DNA of 64,000 nt from Phymorhynchus buccinoides (lineage: Eukaryota; Mollusca; Gastropoda; Neogastropoda; Raphitomidae), in contig CM065712.1 in the NCBI GenBank assembly GCA_017654935.2, positions 19,098,627 to 19,162,626 of the forward strand, in the 5' to 3' direction. The notes under the pieces are model-generated. The model saw nothing but the letters and a program-made list of their open reading frames with translations, was not told where the DNA came from and searched no databases. Both the position numbers and the translations under genes were made by a program. The first letter of the stretch is position 1; each line of letters starts with the position of its first letter. Shown piece after piece: positions 1 through 11,800 of the stretch.

Positions 1-736
1 CATGCAGTCTCAGACCGATACGGAACTCCATAGCAGCAGCATCATCATCATCGTTGTCATCCGCCTCATTTCCTTCAATCATAAAAAAAATAAATGTCTC
101 AAATTCTGTGGTTTTGCATGCCCTGCTCTCATGGTGACCTCAGTTTCGGTTTCCAATCCAGTCTGTGCCTTGGTGCGTTCGGGTCAAAGTCATGGGGATC
201 ACTGTGTTCTGGGGAGCGACTGAGAGAATAGTGTCGTCAGTAGGGTGCTTAGTAGGTGGTGTCCTGAACAGGCTCTCCTGAACTCCACCGAGGTGACTCA
301 GCAGCAGTGCAGTGTCTCCTCGGTTGGATGCCTCCTGACGGCCTAATATAGATTCGCTCCCCTTGGACTGCTGGTCTCGGATTCTGCGACCTGAACAAGC
401 CGGGGTGTAGCTGCGAATTGGGATTCGGAATGAGCGGCGTGGGAGCAACGCCACTGTACGTACGACCCAGAATATGGACAGCAACAACAACAAAACAAAC
501 AACAAATTCCCGTGACAGACATAATATATTTTGTTTAAAGGTGGTAGCGCTGCAAATACTGCAACGCGCTCTCCGTGTCAGAGCACCCCGACTAGGAAAC
601 AATACAAATACAAAAAAATATGCGTGAAAAAGTTGAATTTCTGATTCATTTGTAAACTTGATTAACCAGCAGCGAGGCGAAAGCTGGTTAATGTTTTCAA
701 TGATGTTTCTCTGTTTGTTCCTGGCTGATTATGATG
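1..736. other. Intergenic; nothing firm
   Basis: Open frames on both strands here lack recognisable domains, good starts or splice context. A GAT/GAC run on the minus strand near 35-65 could be an acidic coding stretch cut by the window edge, but I cannot support it. Confidence 0.4.
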
Positions 737-748
737 TATGTATCTCAA

Positions 749-985
749 GTGAAATGAATAAGGGGAAGGAACTTATCGTAATTAACTCCCTTTTTACCAA
801 AGTTATTTATGGCACTGATTCGCCTAGCAAACTGAAAGCAGTTGCCACAATCATCCTTGAGGATGAACTTGGGTCTGTATTGTTGTGGCAACTACTTTCA
901 CTTTGCTAGGCGAATCAGTGCCATAAATAACTTTGGTAAAAAAGGGAGTTAATTACGAAAAGTTCCTTCCCCTTATTCATTTCAC
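749..985. repeat. Long hairpin (foldback element) with flanking direct repeats
   Basis: The arms (749 to about 835 and 895-985) pair over some 85 bp: GTGAAATGAATAAGGGGAAG, TTTATGGCACTGATTCGCCT and inverses, with a loop of about 60 bp. TATGTATCTCAAGT occurs at 737-750 and 1020-1033 and looks like a 14-bp insertion duplication. A worn relative (CTAGGTGAATGG, CTTGGCCTCACTATTTCATT) lies at 39998-40125. Confidence 0.8.
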
Positions 986-1040
986 TATATCCTTTCTCTT
1001 AGCCTCACTATTTCATATTTATGTATCTCAAGTTACCACA

Positions 1041-1160
1041 ACTGGTGTTGCACTGCCTCCGGGCATTGCCTCCAGTATCGTTCCCACCATCTTTGTATTT
1101 ACAAATGTCCCATATGTGTCTGTTCCAGACCGAGAGGACGTAAAACACCATTTTTCATTC
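1041..1160 (+). repeat. Dispersed 100-bp repeat, copy 1
   Basis: CTGGTGTTGCACTGCCTCCG, CAGTATCGTTCCCACCATCT, GTCCCATATGTGTCTGTTCC and AGACCGAGAGGACG. The other copies are at 2741-2839 and, inverted, at 3191-3319. Confidence 0.75.
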
Positions 1161-1314
1161 ATTCGGGCAAAAGGCTGTGAAGCCTATAGCGCCAATGCTA
1201 TGCTAATTATTACAATTTGTGTAAATCATCATCCATTAATAATAACTAGATTGAAAAGTTATCGAATGTAGCATTCGAGAATCACCCGCGGAGTTACGCT
1301 TGTTTTCAAAGGCC

Positions 1315-1434
1315 CTGGCCCTGAAAGGTACATCTGTAATACCCAGCCTATTGCACAAGTTTGATCTTCCTATCATTATTCCTTCATGGTGATATGCTGT
1401 TAACAACGCCCCCCCCCCCCACCCCCACACACAC

Positions 1435-1490
<56 letters not shown>

Positions 1491-2480
1491 GCGTGCGTGT
1501 GCGTGCGTGCGTGCGTGTGTGCGTTTGTGTGTGTATGTGTGTTTGAGTTGAAGCGTGTGTGCAGAAAGCGTGAGTATTTGATGGCTTGGAACCAAAACGG
1601 ACTATCTCTAGGACTTCGGAGGATGACTGTGATTATCTTGCTGCTGCTGCATACTGTCACTATCTTACTGTTTCTGCTGCTGACTGTCCCTATCTTGCTG
1701 AGTAGATTTACACATTTACAATACCCAGCCAACATTCCCACATTATGACTGCAATCAGAATGACCTTCCAGTTCTTGGGAACTCCAGTTTTTTCCGACCC
1801 CCCGATTTTCAGGGTCCAGCAATCTCCTTGACCTTGACCTTGACCTTGTTTTGTCAACAATATTCGGAAGGAGCATAAGCCAAACCACCTTCATACCAAG
1901 TTTCAACATCCTATGTCGACTGGTGCCTGAGATATGGCAAAACATATTTTTTTCAGTTTTCAAGGTCATACGTCTGGTCATGACCTTGACCTTGACACCA
2001 AAAGGCACATCTACAGTACCTAGCCTACATGCACATCAAGTTTCATCTTCCTATCCTTATTCTTTCATGGTGATATGCTGTTATCTTGGGAACTGTATTT
2101 TTTTAACCCCCCGATTTTCAAGGTCCAGCAATCTCCTTGACCTTGATTGGTCAACAATATTCGGAAGGAGCATAAGCCAAACTTCATACCAAGTTTCAAC
2201 ATCATATGTTGACTGGTGGCCGAGATATGGCTAAAAATATTTTTTCAGTTTTCAAGGTCATACCTCAAGGTCATGACCTTGACCTTGACACCAAAAGGCA
2301 CATCTACAGTACCTAGCCTACATGCACATCAAGTTTCATCTTCCTATCTTTATTCCTTCATGGTGATATGCTGTTAAGCATAAACCCAACATCACATACA
2401 TACATACATACAAGGTCATGACCTTGACCTTACATACAGTACATATACATACATACATACATACATACATACATACATAC
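1315..2480 (+). repeat. Tandem repeat of about 300 bp rich in TGACCTTGACC
   Basis: AAGGCACATCTACAGTACCT, CATCAAGTTTCATCTTCC and TTCATGGTGATATGCTGTTA recur at 1326-1398 (worn), 1998-2072 and 2296-2375. GGAAGGAGCATAAGCCAAAC recurs at 1866 and 2162. Many TGACCTTGACC stretches and AAGGTCATGACCTTGA palindromes occur at 1968-2000, 2265-2290 and 2412-2430. A (CATA)n run ends it. Confidence 0.8.
1426..1552 (+). repeat. (GT)n / (GTGC)n microsatellite
   Basis: CA at 1426, GT to about 1485, then GTGCGTGC variants. Confidence 0.95.
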
Positions 2481-2564
2481 ACAGCCATTTACACAACAAA
2501 AACAATATCACCTTCGCTCCGTAACCTCCGCGGGTGATAATTATTTAATTCATCACCCATTATA

Positions 2565-3130
2565 AATGATCAAATATTACTTAAACAACAACACCGCAGC
2601 CAGACGTGTACTCCGGAAATCAAAAAGAACACATGTTACACCCCTTCTAATGAAATTACACTGGCTTCCGATTCAGACACGCCTTGGGTATTAAAAAGGT
2701 AGCAATTAGTCATACACATCTATATTGTTAAACATTCTGGACTTTCCTGGTGTTGCACTTCCTCCGGGCATTGCCTCCAGGATCGTTCCCACCATCTTTA
2801 TATCTACTAATGTCCCATATGTGTCTGTTCCAGACCGGAGGAAGCAGAATTTCATCATGCCTTCCGCCACTTAAAGAAAAGTCGACCCGCTTATCTTTCG
2901 GAAAAGCTTGTCACCTGTCAACCCTCTCCGCTCTAGCAGTAATAAACTTCTCAAGGTTCCCCGAATGGAACTGAAATCTTTTGGCTATCGTTCTTTCAGT
3001 TATCAAGCTCCTCTCGTCTGGAACTCCCTCCCTCCTCACCTCCATTCCTCACAAACTCTCTCTCTGCATTCAAATCTGGTCTCAATTAATATCTCTTCCA
3101 GGTCTTTCTCACCTCAGTTCACCCAAACCT
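2565..3130 (+). pseudogene. LINE RT C-terminal relic, interrupted
   Basis: NNTAARRVLRKSKRTHVTPL and MKLHWLPIQTRLGY upstream of an inserted 100-bp repeat, then LRSSSNKLLKVPRMELKSFG and FSYQAPLVWNSLPPHL. This is the standard L2/Rex-like RT end. Frame breaks are present. Confidence 0.8.
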
Positions 3131-3319
3131 GTTAAACTGTGCCTGCATTTTCCCGTGCACTTTGCTCCTAGATCCATTCTGACCTGTTACGAATGAAAAA
3201 TGGTGTTTTACGTCCTCTCGGTCTGGAACAGACACATATGGGACATTTGTAGATCTATACAAAGATGGTGGGAACGATACTGGAGGCAATGCCCGGAGGC
3301 AGTGCAACACCAGTAAAGT
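2741..3319. repeat. Inverted pair of the 100-bp repeat around a LINE relic
   Basis: 2741-2839 (+) and 3219-3319 (minus) are near-perfect inverted arms enclosing about 380 bp of LINE coding relic. The flanks ACTTTC/CTGGTGTTGC and GCAACACCAGTAAAGT match at the outer edges. Confidence 0.75.
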
Positions 3320-3769
3320 CCCGAATTTTTAACAATACAGATAAGTGTAGCAGTAACCACGCCTCGGTTAAACCTCATCAGTTATGGTACCACGTTAAGC
3401 ATTATTCTGACCTGTTACCCCATCTCCACCTTCCCCCCCCCCAGCTTCTTTGTCATGTCGTATAGTGGTGCATGCATATTCTGTGTGCGTGCATGTGTGT
3501 TCTTCCATCTCCTCAATTTAATATCAGATCTGTTTCTAAAAGAATGACAGAACTTCAAATTTCGCTATTGGATTATTAAACTATCCAAGGGAAACAACTT
3601 TAGCATTTCGTTAAATACTTAAATCTAACATAGTAGCCTCCCCGAGACCCTTTCCCTCTCTCTCAGCCTACCACCTCCGTTTTCGTTTGGTGGTCAATAC
3701 GATATTGCTCAAATAACTTTTCATTGGTTGTCTTTAGCCTCCAGTAAGGGCCAATAGTAAAAGTGAGAC

Positions 3770-4036
3770 CTATACCATCAACTGTCCTCGAATCCCTCAG
3801 GAAAGGTAGGTATCAATTTGGTCCTACCGGGCAACATGGTTTCTCCCTGCTCGTACCGACTTTTAATGCCATGGGATTTTTGCAGGTCAGACTAGCTTTA
3901 CGTCCCCATCCGAAGGACTCGACGTTCAGCTCGATTTTCTTGTCGAACTCGAAAAGGCGGGCAAGGTCCGGATTCAAACCTGGGTCACTCACACATAGAA
4001 ATTGGCAGACGAACATCTTAACCACTCTGCCAACTT
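3770..4036 (-). mobile_element. tRNA-headed SINE, copy 1
   Basis: On the minus strand the head reads AGTTGGCAGAGTGGTTAAGA (A box TGGCAGAGTGG) and GGTTTGAATCC (B box). A body with GGGGACGTAAAGCTAGTCTG follows, shared with the copy at 46.67 kb. The body excludes a functional tRNA gene. Confidence 0.75.
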
Positions 4037-4039
4037 CCT

Positions 4040-6900
4040 TCCTACGTCACACACACTCACACACACACGCACACACAGAATTAACATCCCTGCAGTAACT
4101 CAATCACTACTGTTCCACTACTGTGTGTGTGATTTCTACATCCACGTATTGCAAATGCGCACGCACACGCACACACACACACACACACACAGAATTGACA
4201 TCCCTGCAATATCTCAATCACTACTGTTCCACTACTGTGTGTGTGTGATTTATACATCCACGTATTGCAAATGCCCACACACTCACACGTTGTACACATA
4301 TCTGCAGAGCTTGCTCTCCCCCTCTCTCTCTCTGAAATGTTAATTCATGCCTTATACATTTAGTGGTTTGTTTTTTATTCCATTTAAAAACAGACTCACA
4401 ATTCCAAGAACAAACAAGAGCATACAAAATGACCCACTTCAGGGCTTCTGAAAACGTAGAGATTGTGCGTATTTACGCACTAGACCTCTCAAATCACCCC
4501 CTAGAATCGCAAACCATGCGTGAGATTTACCCTTTAAAATCTCAAGTAGGGGGTGAGATGACACATTAAAATGATGATTCCTGCGTGAACACAGTCGTTA
4601 GTTTTCAGTAAGCTAATGATGTTGCTCCGATTTTAATGGTCTGCTAGGCCTATCTAGGCTACTGCCACAAGCTGGAGTCACAAGCCTAGATCTACTGAAA
4701 ACTCTACAAGATCGTGCAGAAAGCCCTGGCTCCTAAAGCTTGGCTACAGTCTGGCAAGTGTGCAAGAAAATTGAAAACAAAGAAGGCACAGGTTGTTCCG
4801 CAAACAGAAAAAAGCAGTGATGTGGGTGTGGGTGGGTGGGTGAGTAGGTCGGTTTGGGTGGGTATGGGTGTGTGGGTGTGTTGCGTGCACACGCGTGGGA
4901 GTGTGTGCATGTCTGTATGTCTGTGACTGTGTGTGTGTGCACACATGGGAATCGGGGCAGAATTTATCTCAGACTTTTGTCTTGACCCTTTAAAATGTAA
5001 AACTGGGGGTGAAAATACCCCTTGTAACAAACTGTAAACATGGGGTGAGTGTACACCTTAAAAGAGGAGAAAATCAGAAACCCTGTCACATACATGTGTA
5101 AATGTACATATACATTCTATAGATCATTTTTGATCCCTTTCAGAACAACAAGATTGGAACCAAACAATGAGAAGAAGAAAAATAAAAAGCTTCCTTTTTT
5201 TTTAAATTTGGAAACTGCAGGTTATTTATATCTTCAAAAGAGAATGTTTTTTTTATCAGAAAAAGGGCAATTAATTGTATGGTTGGTGTGTTTTTTAGCC
5301 ATAGCATATATCATAACATTTTTAAATGTCCCCAAAACGCAACACAAAATCGGTGGCACCCCAAAAGCAAACTCATACATCCAAATTTGTTTTTTGTTTT
5401 TTTTAATTCACTGATTTTTTTCCACACTTTCAAACAGTATCTAAACACAAAAAACAAACCAACAACAACATAATTAACATATACACGAGAAATTTGCATA
5501 AAAATAACATCCTTTCCACACACACGGTCCCATGCGCACACACAGTTGCACACACATGACACACACACACACACACACGCACACATGCATGCATGCACGC
5601 ACGCACACACAAACAGAAAGCATTGATATCCCGCGTTGATATCCCTGAAATATCTCATTCACTACTGGTTCAAAGAAAAGGAACATTTCCGACAATCAAA
5701 AGGATATTAATTATTGAGAATTAGACAAAAACAAATCGTTTCTGAAACACATGACGGAAGGGCAGCGTGCAGTGCTGCTGTTTACGAACATTCACCAGTC
5801 AGCAAGTTAACAGTTCATGTCACAATATTAGTCATCTGCCTTTAGAATGCTCATCTTTGTGAAGAAATACTACAACTAGTAAAAGGCATTATTTTAAAAA
5901 GACACACAGAAGGGTGATGGAACTTTGTGGACTTTTCACCAAGATAATTAACTGACAGTATTTTTGTCACTTAATTGATAAAATGTGATGCAGTACGCGA
6001 ATACCCAGCTAAAGTCGGCCAGCCACAAGAGAGAGACTCGGCCAGCCACAAGAGAGAGAAGAGAGAGAAAGAGAAAGAAAGAGAGAAAGAGAGAGAAATT
6101 TGATTGATTGAAAAATTGTTCAAAATAAACTATTAGAGATAGATGAATTCTGTTTTTTGCCTGTTAATCTGTTGCCTCTGGCCTTTCTGAAAATATGAAT
6201 AAGTCAAAAGTGATCATTTACGACATTAGCCTGGTTTTCCTGTGCTGCATCACAAATGTTCTCATCCTGCACTCAACCAGCAGTCTGTTTTGCTGAAATT
6301 CACACAGAGGGCGACAGCAAATTGAACTGCACCCACGCATTAGACGCGGAAACGCATGCGCTTATGTTTTTCCTTCTTTGTTTGACTTATTTACAGATAA
6401 GCGCGTGAGGTTTCCTGCGCGTGCAATGCGCGTGTGTGCCCTAACCCCGTAAATGTTGAATGGACACTGAAACAGCTCTCTGTCTGCCGATGATAACATG
6501 CCAGAACCAAAATGCAGCATTCAGCTGAAAGAGAATCAATAGGAATTGTTCGGAAATAATTATATTAAGGGGAGTAATTGCATGGTGTGTGGGAGTGATC
6601 TTGCCTAATTCAATCGGTCAAACAGGGGAAGTCACTCTACCATCAGTTCTCGTAGCCTATCGACTCGTGTGTTTGAGCAGACATACAGCACTTAGAACAC
6701 CGTGCGTCATTCTAAAAATATGTCATTTATATTTTTACGTCACATTTTGCAAGTTTTATCAGTTTGTGGCCACTGGCCACCACTACTTTTTCTAAAAAAA
6801 ATGTTTGCAAGTCGCTGACTCGCATCCTGCGTTTTCAAGCTTCAACGCCATTGTTGCATTGTTGCTATAGTATTTGACCGAGTAATCGAGGCAAGCAACT
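4040..6900. other. Intergenic 3' of MRPS27; CA/GT tracts only
   Basis: CA tracts at 4045-4075, 4158-4192 and 5555-5610 with repeated CTGCAGTAACTCAATCACTA-type flanks near 4090 and 4205, a G/T-rich stretch at 4820-4940, and a GAGAGAAAGA run at 6027-6098. No gene was seen. Confidence 0.5.
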
Positions 6901-6904
6901 CTAA

Positions 6905-6919
6905 TTTATTTTATTTATT
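6905..6919 (-). terminator. Candidate polyadenylation signals for MRPS27
   Basis: Three overlapping minus-strand AATAAA hexamers lie about 265 bp past the MRPS27 stop. They are the nearest canonical signals I saw downstream. No transcript evidence is available. Confidence 0.45.
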
Positions 6920-7183
6920 TTGCTGTCCCATCTTCTGGGTCATACAGTGGTCCCACGCCGCTCATCTCGAATCCCAACTCTAATTTTCACAAAGTGCTTT
7001 CCTCTAGTTTTTTTCTCTCAGAAAATCGTCTATTCGCACAGAGCCAGCACAAAAAACACCTGACAAAATCCACTAAAGATTCGATTGACACTGAAACGCT
7101 TCTCTCTGCGTGCCGATACTGAACTGTCAAGGCCCGAAGCGCAGCATCCAGTCGAAGAAGAATCCCCAGCCCACCTCTGTGGA

Positions 7184-7300
7184 CTAAATGTTGTGGCGAT
7201 ATTTCCGCCGCTTGATGCGTCTGGCGCGCAGCACTTCCTCGTCCAAGTCTTCCTCCTTCTCCTTCTCCTCGGGAAGTTTCTTGGGCTGGGCCATCTTGAC
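7184..7300 (-). CDS. MRPS27: MRPS27 exon 6 (C-terminal basic tail, stop)
   Basis: A T-rich tract and CCCAG acceptor precede 7300. The exon reads VKMAQPKKLPEEKEKEEDL and then a strongly basic end (ARRIKRRKYRHNI), with TAG at 7186-7184. An acidic stretch followed by an Arg/Lys-rich end suits a protein packed against rRNA. Confidence 0.82.
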   Translation of the reverse strand, partial: VKMAQPKKLPEEKEKEEDLDEEVLRARRIKRRKYRHNI

Positions 7301-8442
7301 CTGGGAAAAACAAAAAAACAAAACAAAAATAAAAAAAATGGCAAATTTTACTTTAGTACACACCCCCCCCCCCCCCCCCCTCAGCATTATTGATTTTTTT
7401 GTGATTTTTCTTTTCTTTTGTGAGGTAATAATTTTTTTTAATTACAAAAGCAAAAGCATAAACCAATAAAACACAAAGTAGCGTAACATAGTACCGTGAT
7501 GGCAAATTTGTACTTTCAGGGCTCCCAGGGACCCCCATTTGGGGGTCTATGAAGTACTAAAATTCACCCTCTAAAAGAATGTGCAGGGGGTCCCAGGGAA
7601 GCACTAGAAAAATTCTTTTTTGCATTCGCAATGCCACTGGGACCCTCTATCCCTCCTCTAGGACCCCCTATACTGTAAGTGAAGGAGTCCCTGGGACCCC
7701 CCCCCCCCCCCCCCCTCAGCATTATTGATTTTTTTGTGAGCGGATCATTTTTCTTTTCTTTTGTGAGGTAATATCTTGTTTTTTAAATTACAAATAACTT
7801 TGGAAGCAAAAGCATAAACCAATAAAACACAAAGTAGCGTAACATAAATAGTAAGACCGTGACTTTGAAGCTAGAATGCAAATAAATCATTTCAGGGCTC
7901 CCAGGGACCCCCATTTGGGGGTCTATGAAGTACTAAAATTCTAAAGGACCCTCTAAAAGAATGTGCAGGGGGTCCCAGGCCACTTTAATTGCACTAGAAA
8001 AATTCTTTTTAGCGATTCGCAATGCCACTGGGACCCTCTATCCCTCCTCTAGGACCCTCTATACTGTAAGTGAAGGAGTCCCTGGGACCCCTTGTTTTGC
8101 GGGACGATTGGGAGCCCTGTGGTCTCTGTAGTGATTTCCTTCAGCATTACCTGATCGTAGAGCTCAAAGAAGCGGATCATTTCCTCCTTCTCCTGCAGGT
8201 CTTTGAGGGTGTCTTCAATCTCCTGCACTTTGTGCCGCTTCTCCAGTTCATACAGCTGCTCCTGCAGCAACGTCTGCCGCTCCTCCCGCCACTGTGCGAG
8301 GTTCAGGGTTTGAGTCTGAAATGGAAATAATTGCAATTGTAATGTGTGGAGATACTATTATCATGTGTATTGATTGTTGATGACGAGACGTATTCCAAAT
8401 TTTGTTATTTGGTTGACTGTTATAGGTTAATAATGGTTATTG

Positions 8443-8487
<45 letters not shown>

Positions 8488-8775
8488 AATGCGCACATTT
8501 CTAAGTTGATGTAATGAATTTTAATGATAATTATTGAGTTGGTATAATTTTGTTTCACACATTTGATTTCACACATTTCAGTTATGTTGTATCTCTGTCA
8601 TGTTGTTGCACCTAACCTGAATTTCTCTTTGGGAGATATTAAAGTATACTTGAACTTGAACTTGAACTTGAAAACTGTAGATATTCTCTTTTTAACACTT
8701 TCGCCACAAACTGTCTATCATGCTTACCTAAATTTAGGGGTAAAAAATATGGTGCCTGCAATTCTAGGAACTCTC

Positions 8776-8815
<40 letters not shown>

Positions 8816-11800
8816 TCACTCACTCTCTCTCTCTCTGAGTTTGTTTTATAATGTATTTATTTATTCACTTCTTATGTCATTATTTGAGAAAACCTGATGA
8901 AAAGAAGCAGAACTCAGTTTATCCTCATTAAAAATTTTGAGGTCGAGTTCTCTCTCTCTCTGTCTCTCTCTCTCTCTCCTTGAATATTTTATTAGGATAT
9001 AAGTGTAGGAATCTGATATACTTAATTTGAATATGACTGGATGGTCGAGACAGACATTTGTTTTTTATTTCATTTTATTTTTATTGCATTGATTGATTTG
9101 ATTTTATTTTCCATTATTTTGTTCTATTTGCACCCCCATGTCATCTAAGCTATGTAAGCCAATGACATTAAAACAGTTCAGTGTTCAGTGTTCTCTCTCT
9201 CTCTTTCTAACCTCAATATCGTTTATGTCTAAGTTCACACATAATCACGTCACCGCTTATGAAACTTACAACTGATGTTTCCCTCAAATCTGTCATCCCG
9301 GGAATGTCTTCTACCATTCTACACACTCCCAACAGCTGGTCACAAGTTTTGGCACTCCAACAGATTTCCGGCGTGTTCTGGAAAATTAGCGCCCCTGTCT
9401 CTGTAACTCTCTCTCATTCTCTGTGTCTCTCTCTCTCTCTCTCTGTCTGCCTCTTTCTCTGTGCGTCTCTCTCTCTCTCTCTCTCTCTCTCATTCTCTCT
9501 CTCTCTCTCACCTCAATGTCTTTAGCTTCATGCTGTGGAAGTTCAGCCATGACCACATCTTCCACCAGCGATGATAGTTTGTCTTCAGTGACTCTCCCCT
9601 GGTTCTCTAAGCGTTGCTTCAACTCTTGTAGCCGTGCCCGGAAACCCTCCTTTTCTTCTCCTGATACAGTGATAGGCAGGAATATTTTTTAAACATATAA
9701 TTAGAAAGTATAGTATTTATTCAAATATCAAAGCATAATTCCAAATATTTTGAATATGTAAAAAAAAATAATTTACAATGAACAACGACAAGAAACATAT
9801 AAATGAAGCAACAAGTAAAAAAGTAAAATATGGATCCATGCAGTAGATTGTGCAGAGAGCCTTTTTATAATAATAATATTAATAATAATGGGAATTTATA
9901 TAGCGCTCTTTCTCACATGAGCTCAGTGCGCTTTACATTGATAACAAGAACATTAAAGGCAAACAAATAATGAAACATTAGAAAGTAAAATAAACACGAT
10001 GATTGCACGCAACGTTCTCTTTCTTCCTCACACACACACACACACACACACACGCACGTACGCGCACACACCCATCTTTGCTGCTTGCTCAGTTGCTGTT
10101 CTTGCTGTTTTCTTGTGTGTTTATGTTGATAAAGGCGTATTCGCCAAAATATCCAGTTGTTTTGTCACTTGTGTGCTTATTTGTTTGTTGTATGTTCCAG
10201 TATGTTTCAGCTTTTTATTACTACAAAAGCACATATTTAGTATATAATTTACTGTAAATACATATCTATCTATTCCATACATAATACATAATGTGGATTC
10301 ATGTAACGAATACTCTTGCAAGAGCCAAGTGAACTTTGCATCAAAATGAAGGATACTTCTTCTTCTTCTTTGATATCGCTCAGACAGTTTCCTGTCAATA
10401 ATGAGCACAGATGCATCATGCTGCCGTTATGCGCCTTTAGAACTAAGAAATAGTTTGGCCCAGCAAGTCCAACTTCGGCTGGAGGAAAACATTTTGAAAG
10501 TGTTTCGTGAAAAAAGGCAGGAGAATGGAGCGGTAAGGCAGAAAGATAGTAGATGACAGTAAGCAAAGGGAAAAGGCAGAGTCAAAGAGAGTGGCATATT
10601 AGAGGAAGTTACAAGCACAGAACTTCCAGACGGTGGGGGAACTATTTATACAAAAGACCCCCCGGTATCCCCATGGGGGGGAAATGAAGGATACGAAAAA
10701 ACAAAGCAGACAAAAACAATGTTGCAAACAGACAGACAGACACACAGACACACACACACACTGACAAACATGTAACCCATACCTGTGGGCAGCAGTTTGT
10801 AAATTTCATCCTCTATCGTCATCAAGCCAAACTCTTTCTCCGGTTTCTCCGGGTCTCTCTCCTGCGCTTTCTCCAGGCAGCTCTCCGCTACAGTCAGACA
10901 GTGGCGCACCAAGGCACCGGAGTCAGACTGCTCCGCGATGGACGCCAGGAGTTTTAGGCAGGCTTCAAACTTGTGGTACAGCGCCAGCCCTGCTATCTGT
11001 GTCAGACAGACAAGGTGAAGAACAATATTTTAAGGTGTATTTTTGCTTGAAAGTATTTGATGCAGTTTTAACAATAAATTGGGTCAATTAAAAAATAACA
11101 ATTCTGCTTTTCTTCATTTTTTTAAAAGAAATTCTGTTTTCATTATATATTATTATTAATATCATTACCGTTAAAAACTGGACTATAAGACGCACCTGTA
11201 TATAAGCCGCATCCCTTAAATTGACAAAATATTAGGTATTTATTCACATCCATATAAGCCGCACCAGTTTATAAGCCGCAGAAAAAATTGTATGTGCACA
11301 AACCAATACAAATACAGAAATTCTCCTATCAGAACATAAGTATTTAATGTTCTCAGACACTTTAACATGAGATTTGAATAGATTGATTACCAAAACCAGT
11401 TTTGAGTCTAAAGAAGCTCAAAATAGGATGAAGAATGTGGCCAGAAACAGATTTAATCATACTGATAAATGTAGAACGGAAAAGAAAACCCCCACAAATA
11501 AGCCGCATCAGTCTATAAGCCGCATGGGCCAAAGTTGAGGGGGAGAGTAGTGCTCAGCTTAAAGTCCGCATTTGACTCTTAATGTCCAATACTCTTAATG
11601 GGCATGGCAGACGAGCAGCAAAGGGGGTGACTTTCATCTGATCAACCAATGTTGGAATAGCTTAACTATGGAGGAAATGACTAAATGGGTTCATTCCTTA
11701 ATAATGTAAAATGCCTACCACCACACATCTTATTCTTTCAGACCACAGCCTTTTAAGTTCGGACTTTTGCAAACATTGAACAATTCGACTTAGGAGAAAA

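Noticed and set aside
1..80. Minus-strand acidic run (Asp/Ala-rich) open to the window edge
   Set aside because: Too short and partly trinucleotide repeat; it could be an exon end, but nothing confirms it.
140..602. Minus-strand frames of 121 and 117 codons near the window start
   Set aside because: No domain, no convincing acceptor or start, and they overlap each other in different frames.
7518..8118. Complete hAT element with CAGGGCTCCC ends in MRPS27 intron 5
   Set aside because: Short inverted ends exist, but no 8-bp flanking duplication was found and the region is tandemly duplicated.
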